DNA of 64,000 nt from positions 35,946,001-36,010,000 of the forward strand of contig JAJNNQ010000137.1 in assembly GCA_027886175.1 (NCBI GenBank), read 5' to 3'. Under the pieces are notes generated by a model, which had not been told where the DNA came from, searched no databases, and saw only the letters and a program-made list of their open reading frames with translations. This stretch comes from Phylloscopus collybita. Lineage: Eukaryota > Chordata > Aves > Passeriformes > Phylloscopidae. Every line of letters begins with the position of its first letter. Within the stretch, counting starts at the first letter, position 1. Below are positions 1 to 63,180 of this stretch, piece by piece. A program made the position numbers and the translations under genes.

Positions 1-1304
1 GCTGTCAGTTAACTGTGCGTGGTTCTTAGTTATTCAGGATGTGCAGCCACAAAAAAACTATTGAAGATACTCAGATCTGGAAGAACACCATAAGTGACTG
101 AACATGAATATTCAAATGTTTGGGAAAGGCATATTTAAGTGGAATTATATAATTTCTTAGAATTACAGCTGTGGCTGCTAAGAAAATCTACCAGCCCTTA
201 AAGTTTGCCTTTCTTTTTTGGGTATAATTGTTCATTTTTTCCCTTTGTATTCAGCACTTAGATGTCAAGGATGAGAAGGTTGCTTGTGAGCTACCACAAG
301 CTGCTGCTGTGGAGGGCTCAGGGTAGGTAGGCTTGCTCAGCTTCCCAACAATAAGATGAAAGGCCTCTTGCAGCATTCATTATCTGTAGTTTCCTCCCTG
401 CTGACAGGCAGCGTTGCAAGGAGTTGCAGGAGGAACCTCATCCTCCACCAAACTATTCCTGATTGTTAGGGATGGATTTAGTCTCAGTGGAGACTACAGA
501 AACACTGAAAGAAGCCTTAATCAGGATCACGATGGCTAAAATGCCATTAAATGCTTTGGGTGACTGTTCCGGATGTTTAAATTGCTTTTGTATCTGAATG
601 ACTTAGATTGCTTAGAATTAATAAATATGAACTAAACCAGAACACAGTTTGGTTGCAGTTGTCAGGCCATAAAAGAGGTAATACTGGTTTAATTCCTGCA
701 AACCTGTTTTGGTTTTAATGCTTGACACTTGCAGATAATGATCTTCTGTGGATGAAGTTTAAAACTTCATGTTTTTCATTCATAGCAGTTTTCCAGTGTT
801 ATGTGTTCCAAGGTAAAAATTACATTGATGTAATGTTTTCAAAGGCTTTTTTTTCTCATTTTGCCTGTTTGGAGAATTTTGTTTGTTTTGAAATTACATT
901 CTTGGAGTTATTTTCTTCTGTTCGTGGGCAAGATGGTAGCTTACAAAACAGAGAAATGGCAATAGCTTACAAAATGGAGGTGGAACTTTCTTGGAAGTTT
1001 GGAGTAATGTGAATGTTTATGAAATGATTTGGATACTGGGAAGTTAAAAACTATAAAAAGATTATTCTAATTTACACACAGTCATCACTTACAGCTTCAG
1101 TTATATTGTGTAGTGTCTGTCCTGTTCAGCTACAGTGACTGTGTTTGCACCCAGTGAATGTTATAGCCAGTGGCCTTCAAACCTGTGTTGGGTTTGGAGG
1201 TTTTCTTTTGGTTGCTGCAGGTAATCTTTGTAAGTAATTTAAGGCTGTATGTATGTTACAATGGGTCCTGATTGCTTTGAAAATCATGTAGAAATTGATA
1301 GTTG

Positions 1305-1375
1305 AACTGCAGATCAAAACAACATTGTGAATACAAAACATTGTATTCGCAATGTTTTTGTTTTGATCTGTAGTT
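1305..1375. repeat. Long inverted repeat (about 30-bp arms, 8-nt loop)
   Basis: The left arm 1305-1334 (AACTGCAGATCAAAACAACA...) pairs with the right arm 1343-1375 (...TGTTTTGATCTGTAGTT) with few mismatches and a small bulge. Flanking TTGAA-like bases extend the symmetry. A hairpin or a small palindromic DNA-transposon remnant are both possible. Confidence 0.85.
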
Positions 1376-2781
1376 TAATTCAAAGTAAGGTGTTAATGTT
1401 CAACAGAGCCCAGTTTTGTTGTTAACAAGATTTTTCTTAAAACCTTTAAATTTTTTTTCTAGTGGATAGTTTTAAAGTGCTGATGGTGCCTCATTAATTA
1501 TTCTCTTTAGTTTTTCCTCACACATTACTTGATGAAATTCCTTGGCCCCAGTCAGCCAAACAGTGAGGAACTGGTTTCCTCATTACTTTCAAATACATTA
1601 TTGAGCAGCAAATTAAAGCTCCATGGATGAAACTTTTCAGAAACCTGTAAGAAGTGTTCTTCTAGCTTCAACTTTTTGAGATAGTATTTTAGTTCAAAAT
1701 ATGTGAGGTACTTGTTCCTAACTTGTCTAAATAATTTTCTATTACAAGACAGTTGCCTAACTTGAAAAGATGATTTTATTTTAAATAATTTAGCATTCAG
1801 AATTTGGATTATGAACTAGCTTTGGTATCACTATTGTGATTTGTGCGTACTACAGTAATGCAAATGAAGCCTTACCAAGTTGAAGTTTTGGGTTGAATTT
1901 CTGTAGGTGGAAGCTATGTTTTCCTCAAACTATTCCCTGTTGGACAACAGAGATGACAACACTGAGGAGGATAGCGACATTTTAGAAGTGCATCTGTGAA
2001 TTGATTCATGTTACAAATAGGATTGGAGAAAAACAATTAAGTGGGTTGAGTACAGGATTAATAATTTGCTCGTGTGTTAACTGTTCCTTGGACTCAATTT
2101 TAGTCATTGCATTGATGCAATTTAAATCTGAATTTTGGTCTGTGGGCTGCAGAAGAGTGACTGGTAAAAGTTTTACCTGTGGTTGGCTAAATATCTTGAA
2201 ATGTATTTTTCAAATCTATTGTGTGCTTTTTCTGAGTATTTGGTCTTTGGCTGGTGCCAGCTCTGTGTGAAAGAACCATGGTGAGAGAAGAAAAATTCCA
2301 TGGTGGCTGAGTTTAAAGCTGGAAATCCTAACCTTTGGTTGTTTGTGCAATTATGTCTAGCTTGGTAGTTGGCATGACCATGAGCTTTGTATATGAGCAT
2401 TGATAAGGTGATGAGACACAGATATTTAACTGAGTACTTTACAGACAGATTTCATATGTGTGTAATATTTCATTTGAAGATGTTTTCAAATGGTTTTGGG
2501 GTTTTTTATGGTATTAAAAAATAAGTTGTGTTTCACGTTTAGTGGGACTGAAAAATGTGCTATTCAATTAAGTGATATTATTGCAGTGCAGGCTTGTATA
2601 AACTAAGCTTTAATTTAATTTTTCATTTAATTGAGGATTTTATTCTTAAACATATTTTAGAGAATGTGTGCTATTTTTTCACATTATATCACAATACTTT
2701 TGGTACAAATTGAATTTTTCTGACTGAAAAAGATACATTGTAGGATGTCAATTTTTACCTCATCCCAAATGAATTTCACAG

Positions 2782-2807
2782 TTGAATCAAATACATATTT
2801 GATTCAA
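2782..2807. repeat. 11-bp perfect inverted repeat, 4-nt loop
   Basis: TTGAATCAAAT, ACAT, ATTTGATTCAA: the arms are exact reverse complements. AT-rich and of unknown role. Confidence 0.9.
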
Positions 2808-4619
2808 TACAAACTTTCTATGCAATTCAAATAGATGAATTCTATTAATTTCGTTCTTCCATTGCTTTCTTCTAGATGGGTTTTGTTTTGAAAGAATTCA
2901 ATTATGGTATATATTTTGATTATACAGGCCTTATACCCTACCTTACATTAGCTCTTAGACTGTTTCTACAGGTGTATCTTGGTGTTAACCAACCACTGCA
3001 GAGCCTGGTGTGCAGAGCTGGAACTGCTGCCCAGGCTACAGCAGTTCAACACACAAAAGGTGTTCACTTGTGTCCTCTTGGAGTGTTGTAATTGACCCTG
3101 GCCAGCAGCCACACACCCACTCAGCCCCTTGCCTATTCCCCTCTTCCATGGGATGGGGAGAAAATAGAAGGAAGGCATGAAGGCTCTTGGGCTGAGGCAA
3201 TGACAGTTCAACAGGAAAAGCAAATGCTGCTCCCACAAGGAAAGCACAAGAGGATTTCATGCACTGCTGCCCATCAGCAGGCAGGTGTCCATGCACCTCA
3301 TGGAAAACAAGATCTCACCACAGATTTCCTTGGAAAGATAAATGCCACAATCGTGAATGAAATGCCATGATGCGCTCCCTCCTTCTTTCCCTGAGCTTTT
3401 ATTACAGAGCACAAATGGCACGTGGTTTGGTCAGTTTGGATGAGCTGTCCTGGCTGTGACTGCTCTGAGGCTCGTGCCCACCCCCAGGAAGCAGCCAGAG
3501 AACCTCAGTGCTGTGCAGTGTTCAGCAGCAGCTGAAACTCTGCTGTGTTACCGACACTGACCCAGGCACAAACACAAATACATCACCATGCAGGCTGCTA
3601 TAAGGAAAGTGAACTCCATCCCAGCCTGGCCCCTTTGGTGTGATGATTCTTGATGATGAGTGAGATCATGTTAGGAAAAAAATCCTTGTTATGTTGAAGA
3701 GGACACTTTTAAAGCAACCATCTAGATCTGGTGCAAAAAATGGTTGTATTACACACAACTGGTGTGCAAATGTTCTGTTTTGCTGGCCAAAACTCAATGA
3801 GATGCAATGCCAGATATTTTCCAACGCACTCCTGGTGTATGAGTTGGTCCAGATGACCTTTAGGTTCCATCAGTACCTGCCCCCTTTGGGCATTGGTCTT
3901 GGAGAACTTCCACACACTCCTCTGGTTTTTCTGCTCCAGTAAGTGATGCAGGAGGACAAGGAGGTCTTTAAAGTACAAACTTTTGGGTTCAGGGACTTGA
4001 TAATTCCTCAAGCAACAAACAGTACAACTACTGTGACCAAAAGTGGCAATTCCACTTTATACTCTGCCCTGGGCTGCTATACCTGTTATGCTGTTATGAT
4101 TAACTTCTGCAGCACATGGTGAACAACATCAAGGAGCTGATCAATTTCAGACCTAAATTATCTTAGCCAGATCAATCATACCACACATTTTTTCATCATG
4201 TGGTGAACACCTGTATATATGTGTGCAACAAGTTTGTTAAAATTCCAGATTTGCAATATTGGAAGGCACTTTTAAAAACTTGTCAATAATTGATTAGCTA
4301 TAGTATCTGCTGTTGGAGGGCATGTCTTGTGCTAGATGCCTGTCTAATCCATTTGCAGGAAAGCTTTGGAGATCTTGCATGTATTATGCAAGCAAGTTTC
4401 AGGTGTTTGTGGATTTCCAGGGCAGATGGAGTGATTGCATGCAGCTGGAGATTTTCTGTAACTTCTGGCTTCCCTCACATGTGGTCTGCCTTCCCTGGTT
4501 GTGCAGCTGATTATCTGTAAGCAGCCCTCTGCCCCAGCATCTGTTTAAATTTTGTAGCCATTACAGCATTTCTGAGGTAGGTGCAGTCTGGGAATTTACA
4601 GCTGGGCTCTAGGGACTCA

Positions 4620-5330
4620 TGTAAGGCTTCTATTAAATAGTATTGGTGTGAGGGTAGGTACTTGAGGCTCTCGTGTTCTCTGCACACTTCCATTCAACTG
4701 CATCCACCCCTTTGTACAATCTGTTACCTTCATCTGTACCCGTTTTTCTTATCTCTCTTGTGAGAATGTTATGAGAGACTATGCCAAATGCTACACTACA
4801 ATCAAGATGAATGACGTGCATTGTTTTGCCTTGGTCCACAGGACTATCATAAGAGGAAATGAAATTTGCTTGACTCAATTTGTTCTCAGCGAATCTGTCT
4901 TGACTGTTTGATCATCTGTTATCTTCTGGATCTTGACAAATAATTTTGGTACTTCTGTTTTCCCAAACAAATGAAATTAGACTGGTCTGTAATTCTTCAT
5001 CCCTTCTTCCTCCCCATTATCTTCTTGGAGATTGGCATAATTTTGGCATTTTCCCAGTCTTTAGTCACTTGTCCTTCCCCATAGTTCTCAAAACAGTAAT
5101 TGATGGCAAAGATTTAATGAGCCTCCTCTGTCAGTGGTTTCTGTGCTCTTATTTGCTGTGATCAGACTCATCATGAATATTCTCTAACATTGTTTCATCT
5201 TGTTAAAAGCAAAGAGCTTATCTCTCTGCCCTTGCTATTAGTTATGATAGACATCTGGTAACACCTGATTCTTTAACAAAGACTGATGTAAAAAAAGTTC
5301 ATTAAATACCTAGCTAATTTCAAGGGAGTT
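4620..5330 (-). mobile_element. Old CR1/L3-like LINE, RT core, antisense
   Basis: On the minus strand the frame at 4633-4878 reads VDQGKTMHVIHLDCSVAF then IVSHNIL. This is a decayed form of the CR1-clade reverse transcriptase motif with Leu-Asp-Phe-Ser-Lys-Ala-Phe-Asp and Val-Ser-His. Further 5' in the element (about 4960-5100) the antisense reads decayed 'GNYRPVSL'-like and 'PIFKKG'-like segments. It covers a more upstream RT part than the other CR1 pieces here and is much older. Limits are approximate. Confidence 0.7.
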
Positions 5331-8300
5331 TTTTTGTTTTGTCCTTTCCTTGTGGTCCAATAGTTCACTTATTCTATCTGCTGCTGTAGTAATTTTTTAA
5401 AAAGTTCTTTTGATGTCTATATTAATGACTTTGAATTTTATACCACAGCCTTCATCTATGTGCTATTCTGCCTGTATTTGGTAGCTTGGTCCTGGTTTGC
5501 ATCTCCTATAAGCTCCTTTTTGAACTGAAGGTAGTGACAAACTAATGACTTATGCTACTACTAGTAAAATGTAGTAGAAGACCGCACTTCCTCTGTAATG
5601 AAACAGTTTCCTGATTAAACTATGTTTTCCCTGAAGCGAGGAAAGGACTGTCTTTCTGCTCTGGGTTCCCTCTTCTTGCTCTTGTAATAACTGAATTTAT
5701 TGAAATCCTTTTTTATTTTTCCTGAAATTGTCAGTTTCTGCTTTTTTCTCAGAACCTTTCTTTTGCCGAAGGTTGTGAATTCACTTTATGTTCATGGTAT
5801 CATCTGTGTTTCCTAGATCTTCCTAGGCAGTCTGTTTTTTGGTAAATATCCTTCCCCAATGGTTGTTAGTTGGTTAAAATCCCCTTAGTGTTACAAGAGC
5901 TTGGGATGGTTTTGCTGGTTGCTTGAAAACCCATGCTTCCCATATCTTCATGACTTAAAAATTAAGTGTACATTGTCATCATAGATTTTTCAGACCTACA
6001 TTGCTCAGAGAATTGGATATAGGAGTTTGTGTGTGTATCTCTGGTAAACAGGAACAGACTGTGCATCTTTCTTATTGAAAAAGCTGCTTTGGTTAGTGCA
6101 CTTGTCAATTGTTTCACAAAGTCATTGTTTTACCAACAAAATTGTGATTTGAAAAGGTATTGGGACTTCTATTTTCTGTTCATATCAACATGTCTTACAT
6201 GAATAATTAGCGCATCTGTTCTCTGCCTCCAGTACAACCTCCAGTTAAATCAAGCTATAGTAAATGTTACAAATATTTTTAAGGAAAATATCCTGAACTG
6301 GCATATCAACTGGCAGTGGATATCTCTAGTGGGGGTAAATGACTTAAACATTGAAAACATCTCACAAATTTGCTTTAGATCTCAATTTTCACTTGAGAAT
6401 TCTGCAAATTTTTAAGCTTAAAAAGTGCATAGCTGATGATTTCAGGCAACAGTGACTCTGCTGTCTCATGAGAGAAAAGAAAGTGTGTGTAAAGAGGATG
6501 TTGCAGTTTCTGAATTCTGATTATAGGCAATGAGGTACCTTTTAGTAACAAGAGTAAGCTTATCCAGTTCTTACTGTCAACATTAACTCTAATTCCCAAA
6601 ATGAAATAGCATTGCTGACTGACACCCTGACATGCTCTAGATCAGTTACTTTTGAATAGTTGCTTTGATGAACTTCTAATTTTTTGGTGAGTGATTTTAA
6701 GAATTTACTTGGTCTAAATATACAACACTGTGAACTATAGAAAAATAAGTTGAGCTCTCAACAAAATTTGTAATTTAGCAATATTCCCAGAGCCATATAC
6801 CTGCTCTGTTGTACAGCAGCTAGAGCAAGGAAGAAATAAACACTTTCAGTGCATAAATGTCCTTTGATCTGGTGCTGGTATGGCAAAGTCCACCTACAAA
6901 AATACAAGCTGCAAAAGAGGAACTTCCTTTCTGTGGAGAAGCAATCTCTCTGTGGCACACGTGGGCAGACAGCATGGTTAAAACAATTGAAGCACTTGAG
7001 TCCTCCTACCTGTTATTAACACCTGCTGACAGAATGCACCTTCATTTGTTTTGCATTCAGGAGTCATGCTGAAGAGGTTATGAGAGATAAAACCTTTGCT
7101 GTGCTCTGGTTACTGCACAGAGGTGCAACAATAACAAGACTCCAGAGCAGCAGGGTCATTGATTTGTGTGATGTTCTAGCTGCAGAGCCAGGATCTAAAA
7201 TCATGTAGATAAAATCATGCTCCGTCATGCCTGTAGGTGGAAAGAGAGCTCAGCTGTGCTCGGTTTTGTCACTGGAGCATTCAGAAAGTGCTCAGCAACC
7301 TCACTCATAAATTGTTCAACTGCAGGAACCGTGTCTATGTATCTCATGCACAGCAGATAGGAATATCAAAGTCCAAAGATGCCAGCTTGCTTTCCTATCA
7401 TCAAAAGTAATGAGGAAACAGGACAGAGAACATCTCTTCATAACTTACGATATGAGACTGAACTAATAATACGTGCTAAAAATACACTATTAATGCTTTT
7501 CTCTGACTGGGAAAATTAAGTAAAACTTTTGTGGGCTAGCATAGCAGAAATGATTAATTTGCATTAAAGGAGCAGGGAGAGGAACCAAATATTACAAAGT
7601 TACTGCCAACAAGAAGAAAGGATCTTTATTACATGTTACTCCTGAGGAACTCTGGACAAGTGAATCTAAAAGAGCTTACTTCTGGCCTCTCATGTGTTCT
7701 GAGGCAGCTGTGAACCTGTCCTGATCCTGAACATCAAGCATGACCATCCATTTCAAGAAGGGGAGCATCTGACTGACAGCAGCCAGTTTAGACTAGAAGC
7801 TTTTGCTGGTATTTTTTTTTCCTGATGTGATAAAATATAATACCATGATATTCAGTGTGAGAAAAAGCCCCAAATCTTCTGTTATGCTTCTATGTTGTTC
7901 TTGTAGAAAAGTAAGATGATTTCCCTGGTGATGATGATACGTAAATGATAGTTATGAGGTACAGAGTTTTTCATGGGTGAAGGCTTTGAGGCTGTGAAGG
8001 GTGGCAGTCTGCAGCTGGGTTAGATGTGATGAGCTTAGTAATGTCAGGGATACTTTCTACTACTTGCCTTGTGCACCTTCTTGCTCAATGTCCCACCTCC
8101 AGTCGATATGATTTCAGATTTTCCCTCAATTCCTGTCATCTGTGTCTATACCAAGCTAAGGCCGTGCTGCCAGCTGTTGCATTCTCTTTTGCCCCTCTTT
8201 TGCCCCTCTTTTGGGAGGCTCAGGGCAAGTCACCCATGGTGCTTTTCAAGGGGAAGTAGTAAGTTTCCCCTGCCTGGTGTGTTGGAAGAGAGAAAACTGA

Positions 8301-8782
8301 GTCTGTATTTGAAGGAAACTGAGACAATGCTCCCAATTCAGCTGTGCTGTTCAGTGCTACATGCTGTAAGGTAACCTATTCAAAGGATGTCGCAGTTTTG
8401 GAGATGAAAGAAGTGAGGAGGAGGTGGGACGGCAAGTGACGGTGGCACTGTCACAAAATGAATGTTACAATGAAAGAGAAGTTAGAAATTCTAAGTTTCC
8501 CAAGTAAATTTGGGAGACAGAGTTCCTTCAACCTTGCAGTCAAGTTATTGTTTCAGCAGTTGCCTTCTGCTCACTTAAACGGAGAGAGAAGAATTTCTAC
8601 ACAACAGCATTTCTCGCTATCTGTGCACAACTCCTCCGTGCTGAAGCTCAGCTCCTGCAGTCCCCTTCCATGCTGTCGCCACTCTCGAGCCTGTTGCTCC
8701 CGGTGCTCTGAGCCGTGCCGTGCCGGTGGAGGCAGAGGCCGGGCGGGCCGTGCCGCTCGGACCGGCTCCGGAGCAGGTGTGA

Positions 8783-8809
8783 GGGAGGAGAGGGAGGAGA
8801 GGGAGGAGA
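8783..8809 (+). repeat. Three perfect 9-bp purine repeats in promoter
   Basis: Three adjacent copies of GGGAGGAGA form an uninterrupted purine tract about 220 bases upstream of the TATA box. Such mirror-like purine tracts bind GA/Sp1-type factors or adopt triplex forms. That role here is inference. Confidence 0.85.
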
Positions 8810-9002
8810 GGTAGAGGAGCAGCCCCGGGGCGGGTGGGTGCAGCCGCTCCGCAGCGGGGCCCGGGGCTGCTGCTGCTGCCGGCCTGCGGCGGCGGGATCG
8901 CTCCGAGGCGAGCGGCCCCCGTGAGCGTCCGCCTGCCCGCGGCTCTCGTCACCTGGAGACGGGTGTCCCCTAATCGTGCTTCCATCAGCCCCGGCGGGGG
9001 CG

Positions 9003-9009
9003 TATAAAG
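9003..9009 (+). promoter_or_regulatory. TATA box of TPH2
   Basis: TATAAAG lies 58 bases before the start codon in GC-rich surroundings. A start site about 30 bases downstream (roughly 9030-9036) would leave a 5' UTR of only about 25-30 nt, shorter than I recall for human. Position relative to the ATG and the isolated AT motif support the call. Confidence 0.7.
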
Positions 9010-9060
9010 GCGGCGGGCGCGGGCGAGGCGGGCAGAGCGCGGCGCTGCCGCCCCGGCCCC

Positions 9061-59587
<50,527 letters not shown>

Positions 59588-60670
59588 TATGTTTGGCACT
59601 GTGATTTTCTGTCAGTTGCTCTTTCTGTAGCCAGTTACATCACATAAGATGGTTAATTTATCAGAGCCATCAGTTTTCCCTTTACAGCTTGGCCTGTGGC
59701 TTGCATCATTGTGTAGCTCTGTCTAACTGTAATGTCAGACAAACCAAGGCAATGCTAATTTGTAAATGAGACATGGAATGTGGCAGGATATGATCATCAG
59801 TTCTTCAGCACAATGTCATGTACAAGTATACCATTAAAAACTTTCCTGGTAACAATTTGGTTTCCGTAAAATGATTCACTTCAATATTTAAGAAATGGTG
59901 TTGCTGATTTCATTAAGTCTGAGTTTATTTCTTCATTACCCCTTCCCTTCCTTAAGAATCCAGAAAAAAAATGTTTTCAACATTTTAATTTTCTTTGTAA
60001 GAAAACTTTATCTCTTTCTCTAGTGGTAAAGACACTCTTTTGTCCATACATCTGTTACAGAACTTGGAGTCTCTGAACAATACAATTTATATACCAGTAT
60101 CAGAGATCAGGATATGTATTGCTACTAAAAGGTCTGTGAAGATTATACATTATGAGAACCCACAACTGACAAATGTTCAATGTGGCTGAGCAATAGCAAC
60201 CCAGTAAAAAAAGAGAAAGCTTTGACAGTTCATGTAGAAAGGTAGTTGTTCACATATGTTAACTGTGACAGCCCTGAGAGTGCTTCCTCTGAGAGTGCTA
60301 TCTGGAAATAAGAGGGGAAGCACTTGTTTTAATTTCATTGTTACATGTGAATCTGAAGTCCTTCTACATCCTTGTATGTCTTCTGCATTCCCTTGTGTCT
60401 TGAACTTACTCCTCCTGTGTTTCAGGCAGTTTGCCTTTCCTCATTATTCCACATTCAACCTTGACTTAGCCATGCTTGACTGGGTCTACACTGTACCAGT
60501 ATCAAAACATATAAAAGGGTGAATATGGAAGCTGTTATTTAATTATAGCTGAGATGATTTTCAGTTACTAGAATATTTGTGGAGTGATTAAATCATAGAA
60601 ACACCCAATGCCTTGCTTGTATCAGATGGATGCAGGTAATGCCTGACTTAATAAACTCTAAGCTGGCAAG
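59588..60670 (+). other. TPH2: Probable TPH2 3' UTR
   Basis: AT-rich non-coding DNA directly follows the stop codon. The first canonical AATAAA is at 60650-60655, implying a 3' UTR of about 1.1 kb. An ATTAAA variant at 59833 could give a shorter end. The true end is inferred, not seen. Confidence 0.5.
60650..60655 (+). terminator. Candidate TPH2 polyadenylation signal AATAAA
   Basis: This is the first exact AATAAA after the stop codon, about 1.06 kb downstream. Others lie further on (for example near 61908). Position and motif are the only support. Confidence 0.4.
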
Positions 60671-61107
60671 TTCTGACAGAAGTACAAGCTCTGTCTGGGG
60701 AGCACAGTGCAGAAATATTTGAGCTGGCTCTTATCTGGAAGTAATAATTATGCATGTCTTTCCTTTATCTGGGTTATTCTATTCTCCTATTAGCCAAGAT
60801 AATGGAGAGTTGACTATATTGTGTGGACCCTTCTTAATGGAAACCACATGGCTTATGCAGATCATGTCAATAAGGGTGAAAGTGTCACAGCTTGTCTACA
60901 TATATGGAAAATAGGTATCTATTGAAGCTGCTCTCCCAGCTGGAAGAGTCGTGCAGAGACTCTCAAGTATTGCTAGCAATTTCAGCATAAAAAAGGCACC
61001 AATTGATAGTACCAGCATATCCTTAAATAAGAGGCAATTTATAAGGATAATTTTCACAGGGATATCTGCCACCTCCTCAAAAACAACTGTGAGATAACAG
61101 AAAGGGC

Positions 61108-61126
61108 TTTTTTTTTTTTTTTTTTT
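61108..61126 (+). repeat. T19 homopolymer
   Basis: Nineteen uninterrupted T. It could be a polyA trace of an antisense insertion, but no element is recognisable beside it. Confidence 0.9.
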
Positions 61127-62939
61127 CTGTGGATAGTCCCTTCTGCATTCTAATACTGCTGTTGATAGGGTGTGGAAAAATCTGGTTTTCGATTCAACTG
61201 TGCCTGCCGTTGGTACAAATGAAGAGCTGTTGAGTTATCCCATGGGGATCAGCATGCCGGAGGAGTTTTTAACCTCCCAACATTAGTGCTGACTGCTGGC
61301 TAGCACTTACCACAGAGAAATCGCTGGCATCCTCAGCAGGAAAGTTTCTCCCTCTTTCTTTCCATGGAATCTGATGAACCCCTTGAAGCCCTTTCTGGAG
61401 AAAATGGACTGTACTAAGATTTGCTTTAACCAGTCTGAAAAAATCATTGTGCAAGAAATAGTAGCTCTTACTTGGTTCAGGAACTGGCAAGGTATTCTTG
61501 CTTGCTAAAGTAAAATACAACCACAATAAGCAACAAAGATTCAAAGCTTACAAAGTTACCAAGGCTTTCCCTTGAATCAGAATTATTCAGGAAAACTTTA
61601 AATACTTATAATATCTGGATTTATACTTGGTTTTCTGAATAGCTTATAATAAGAATTCCATAGCAGTAAAACAATAGAAGCATATCTTTGTTTTGTTTTG
61701 TCCTGTTAGCAAGTAAATCTCATTATGGATTAGGGAGAAACCCTTGAAATCCAATAGTCATTCTAGGACTAATGATGGCAAGGAAACTGTCTACAGTGAA
61801 GATATAATGTCAATGACACAGAACATTGTCAAAGGATAATGGGCTCCCGCTGCTAGATATATGCTTAATCCAATGATTTTATTTCTATTATACAACATGA
61901 TTAAAAATAAATTAACTATAATGGGCTAAGGAATAGTAGTGATTTAGAGAGACAATCACTCATTGTTCTTACATAACAAAGCTGCCGTTTTACAGGCTGC
62001 AGAGCAAACTGGCTTTGGGCTTCAGCCAGTCAGGAGCCAGGACTGGGAAGGAATGCTTTAAAAAGTGCTCTGTTGCACTTTTATGAATCACATAGTTTCA
62101 GCTTAGCTGAAATTCTTCTCGGTGGTTTTTATTAGCAAATTAAGATCAGCCATGCAGCAATCTCCTTGGATGACAAGCTCATTTAGGCATAATGAGGGAA
62201 TTATTGACAGTTATCAAATTACACTAACGTTTTATTTGGAATAGGCCATATTTATATATGGTACTTGTTTAGCTTTAGTGAGCTGGACTCTGGAAATTGA
62301 ACTTCTGGCTTAGTCTCATTTATTTCCTGTGTAATTCTGAACTGATGCTTTATGGGTCTGAGATATATGCACTTGCTTTGCCTGCACAGAGTAAATGGGC
62401 CCAAGCTTAATGAATGTAGAGCATTGCAGTGTTTACTACCATGCAAACCCTAAAATGAAAAACAACACTCTGAGACATGGCAGCAAATACAAATACCAAG
62501 TTTCATTTGCAAACCTAGACATGGTTCATGCATTTCATTTAATTTGCTTGGTAGAGGGGGTGGAATGAGGAAGGTGTTAAAATAATATATTGCGTGATCC
62601 CTCTCCACTTTTCCAGACCTGTTGGGAATCCTGTTTTGAGTTTGGCCCTAAAATGCACTTCCGTGAAATAAGGTGTCTTCTCCTTTTCTCTTGTTAGGAT
62701 ATCCTAATGTGATGGAGAAAATTCCAGAAATTTACTGTACTGTAATATGTCTTTACTGATACATTGTAATGGATTACAGAAAAAAGTTTCTTGTCTTTGA
62801 AAGGACAGCCTAGCTCAGAGAGCTAAAGATGCTGAAGGCTTTCACCTACAGGCTGCTGGTACAAATCCAGTCCAGTCAGCAGTTACTGAAAGCTATCACC
62901 AGCCAGCAGCAGCTTGGCTTCTGTGTGATGAACTGGGAG

Positions 62940-63180
62940 GCTGTGATTGCACAGTTTGGAGTAGAGGAGACTGAGGGGAGATGCGATAGACTTTTTCAAA
63001 CACATAGAAATAGCTGTAAAATGGAAGGGACAAAATGTTCTCCAGCTTCAAGACCTAATGGACTTAAATTGCAGGAAAGGAGCATTAAGTTATGTAACAG
63101 TGAAATGTGGGGGACAGTTTGCCTTGGGAGACTGCAGAGCCTCCATAATTTTTCAAGAGAACAGTTTAGGCTGCTTTCTC
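62940..63180 (+). mobile_element. Old CR1/L3-like LINE 3' fragment, sense
   Basis: GAGATGCGATAGACTTTTTC, GACTTAAATTGCAGGAAAGG and GGACAGTTTGCCTTGGGAGA appear in the order seen in ancient CR1-like LINE tails (GATAGACTTCTTCAAATA, TTTAAATTACAAGAAAGGAG, GACTGCCTCGGGA). It lies inside a 190-codon open frame (62829-63401), which is therefore not a gene. Confidence 0.5.

Larger units (their letters stand above)
1..8639. other. Upstream intergenic DNA
   Basis: AT-rich DNA upstream of TPH2. It contains a long inverted repeat (1305-1375), a smaller one (2782-2807), an old antisense LINE (about 4620-5330) and one weak candidate terminal exon (1907-1999, see findings). TBC1D15 lies upstream of TPH2 in human, but I could not match its C-terminus here. 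No gene is established. Confidence 0.7.

Noticed and set aside
252..326. Exon-like stretch after GTATTCAG with a Glu-Leu-Pro-Gln-Ala reading, slightly like the TBC1D15 C-terminus
   Set aside because: Only five residues match, the surrounding residues do not align, and no following exon could be found.
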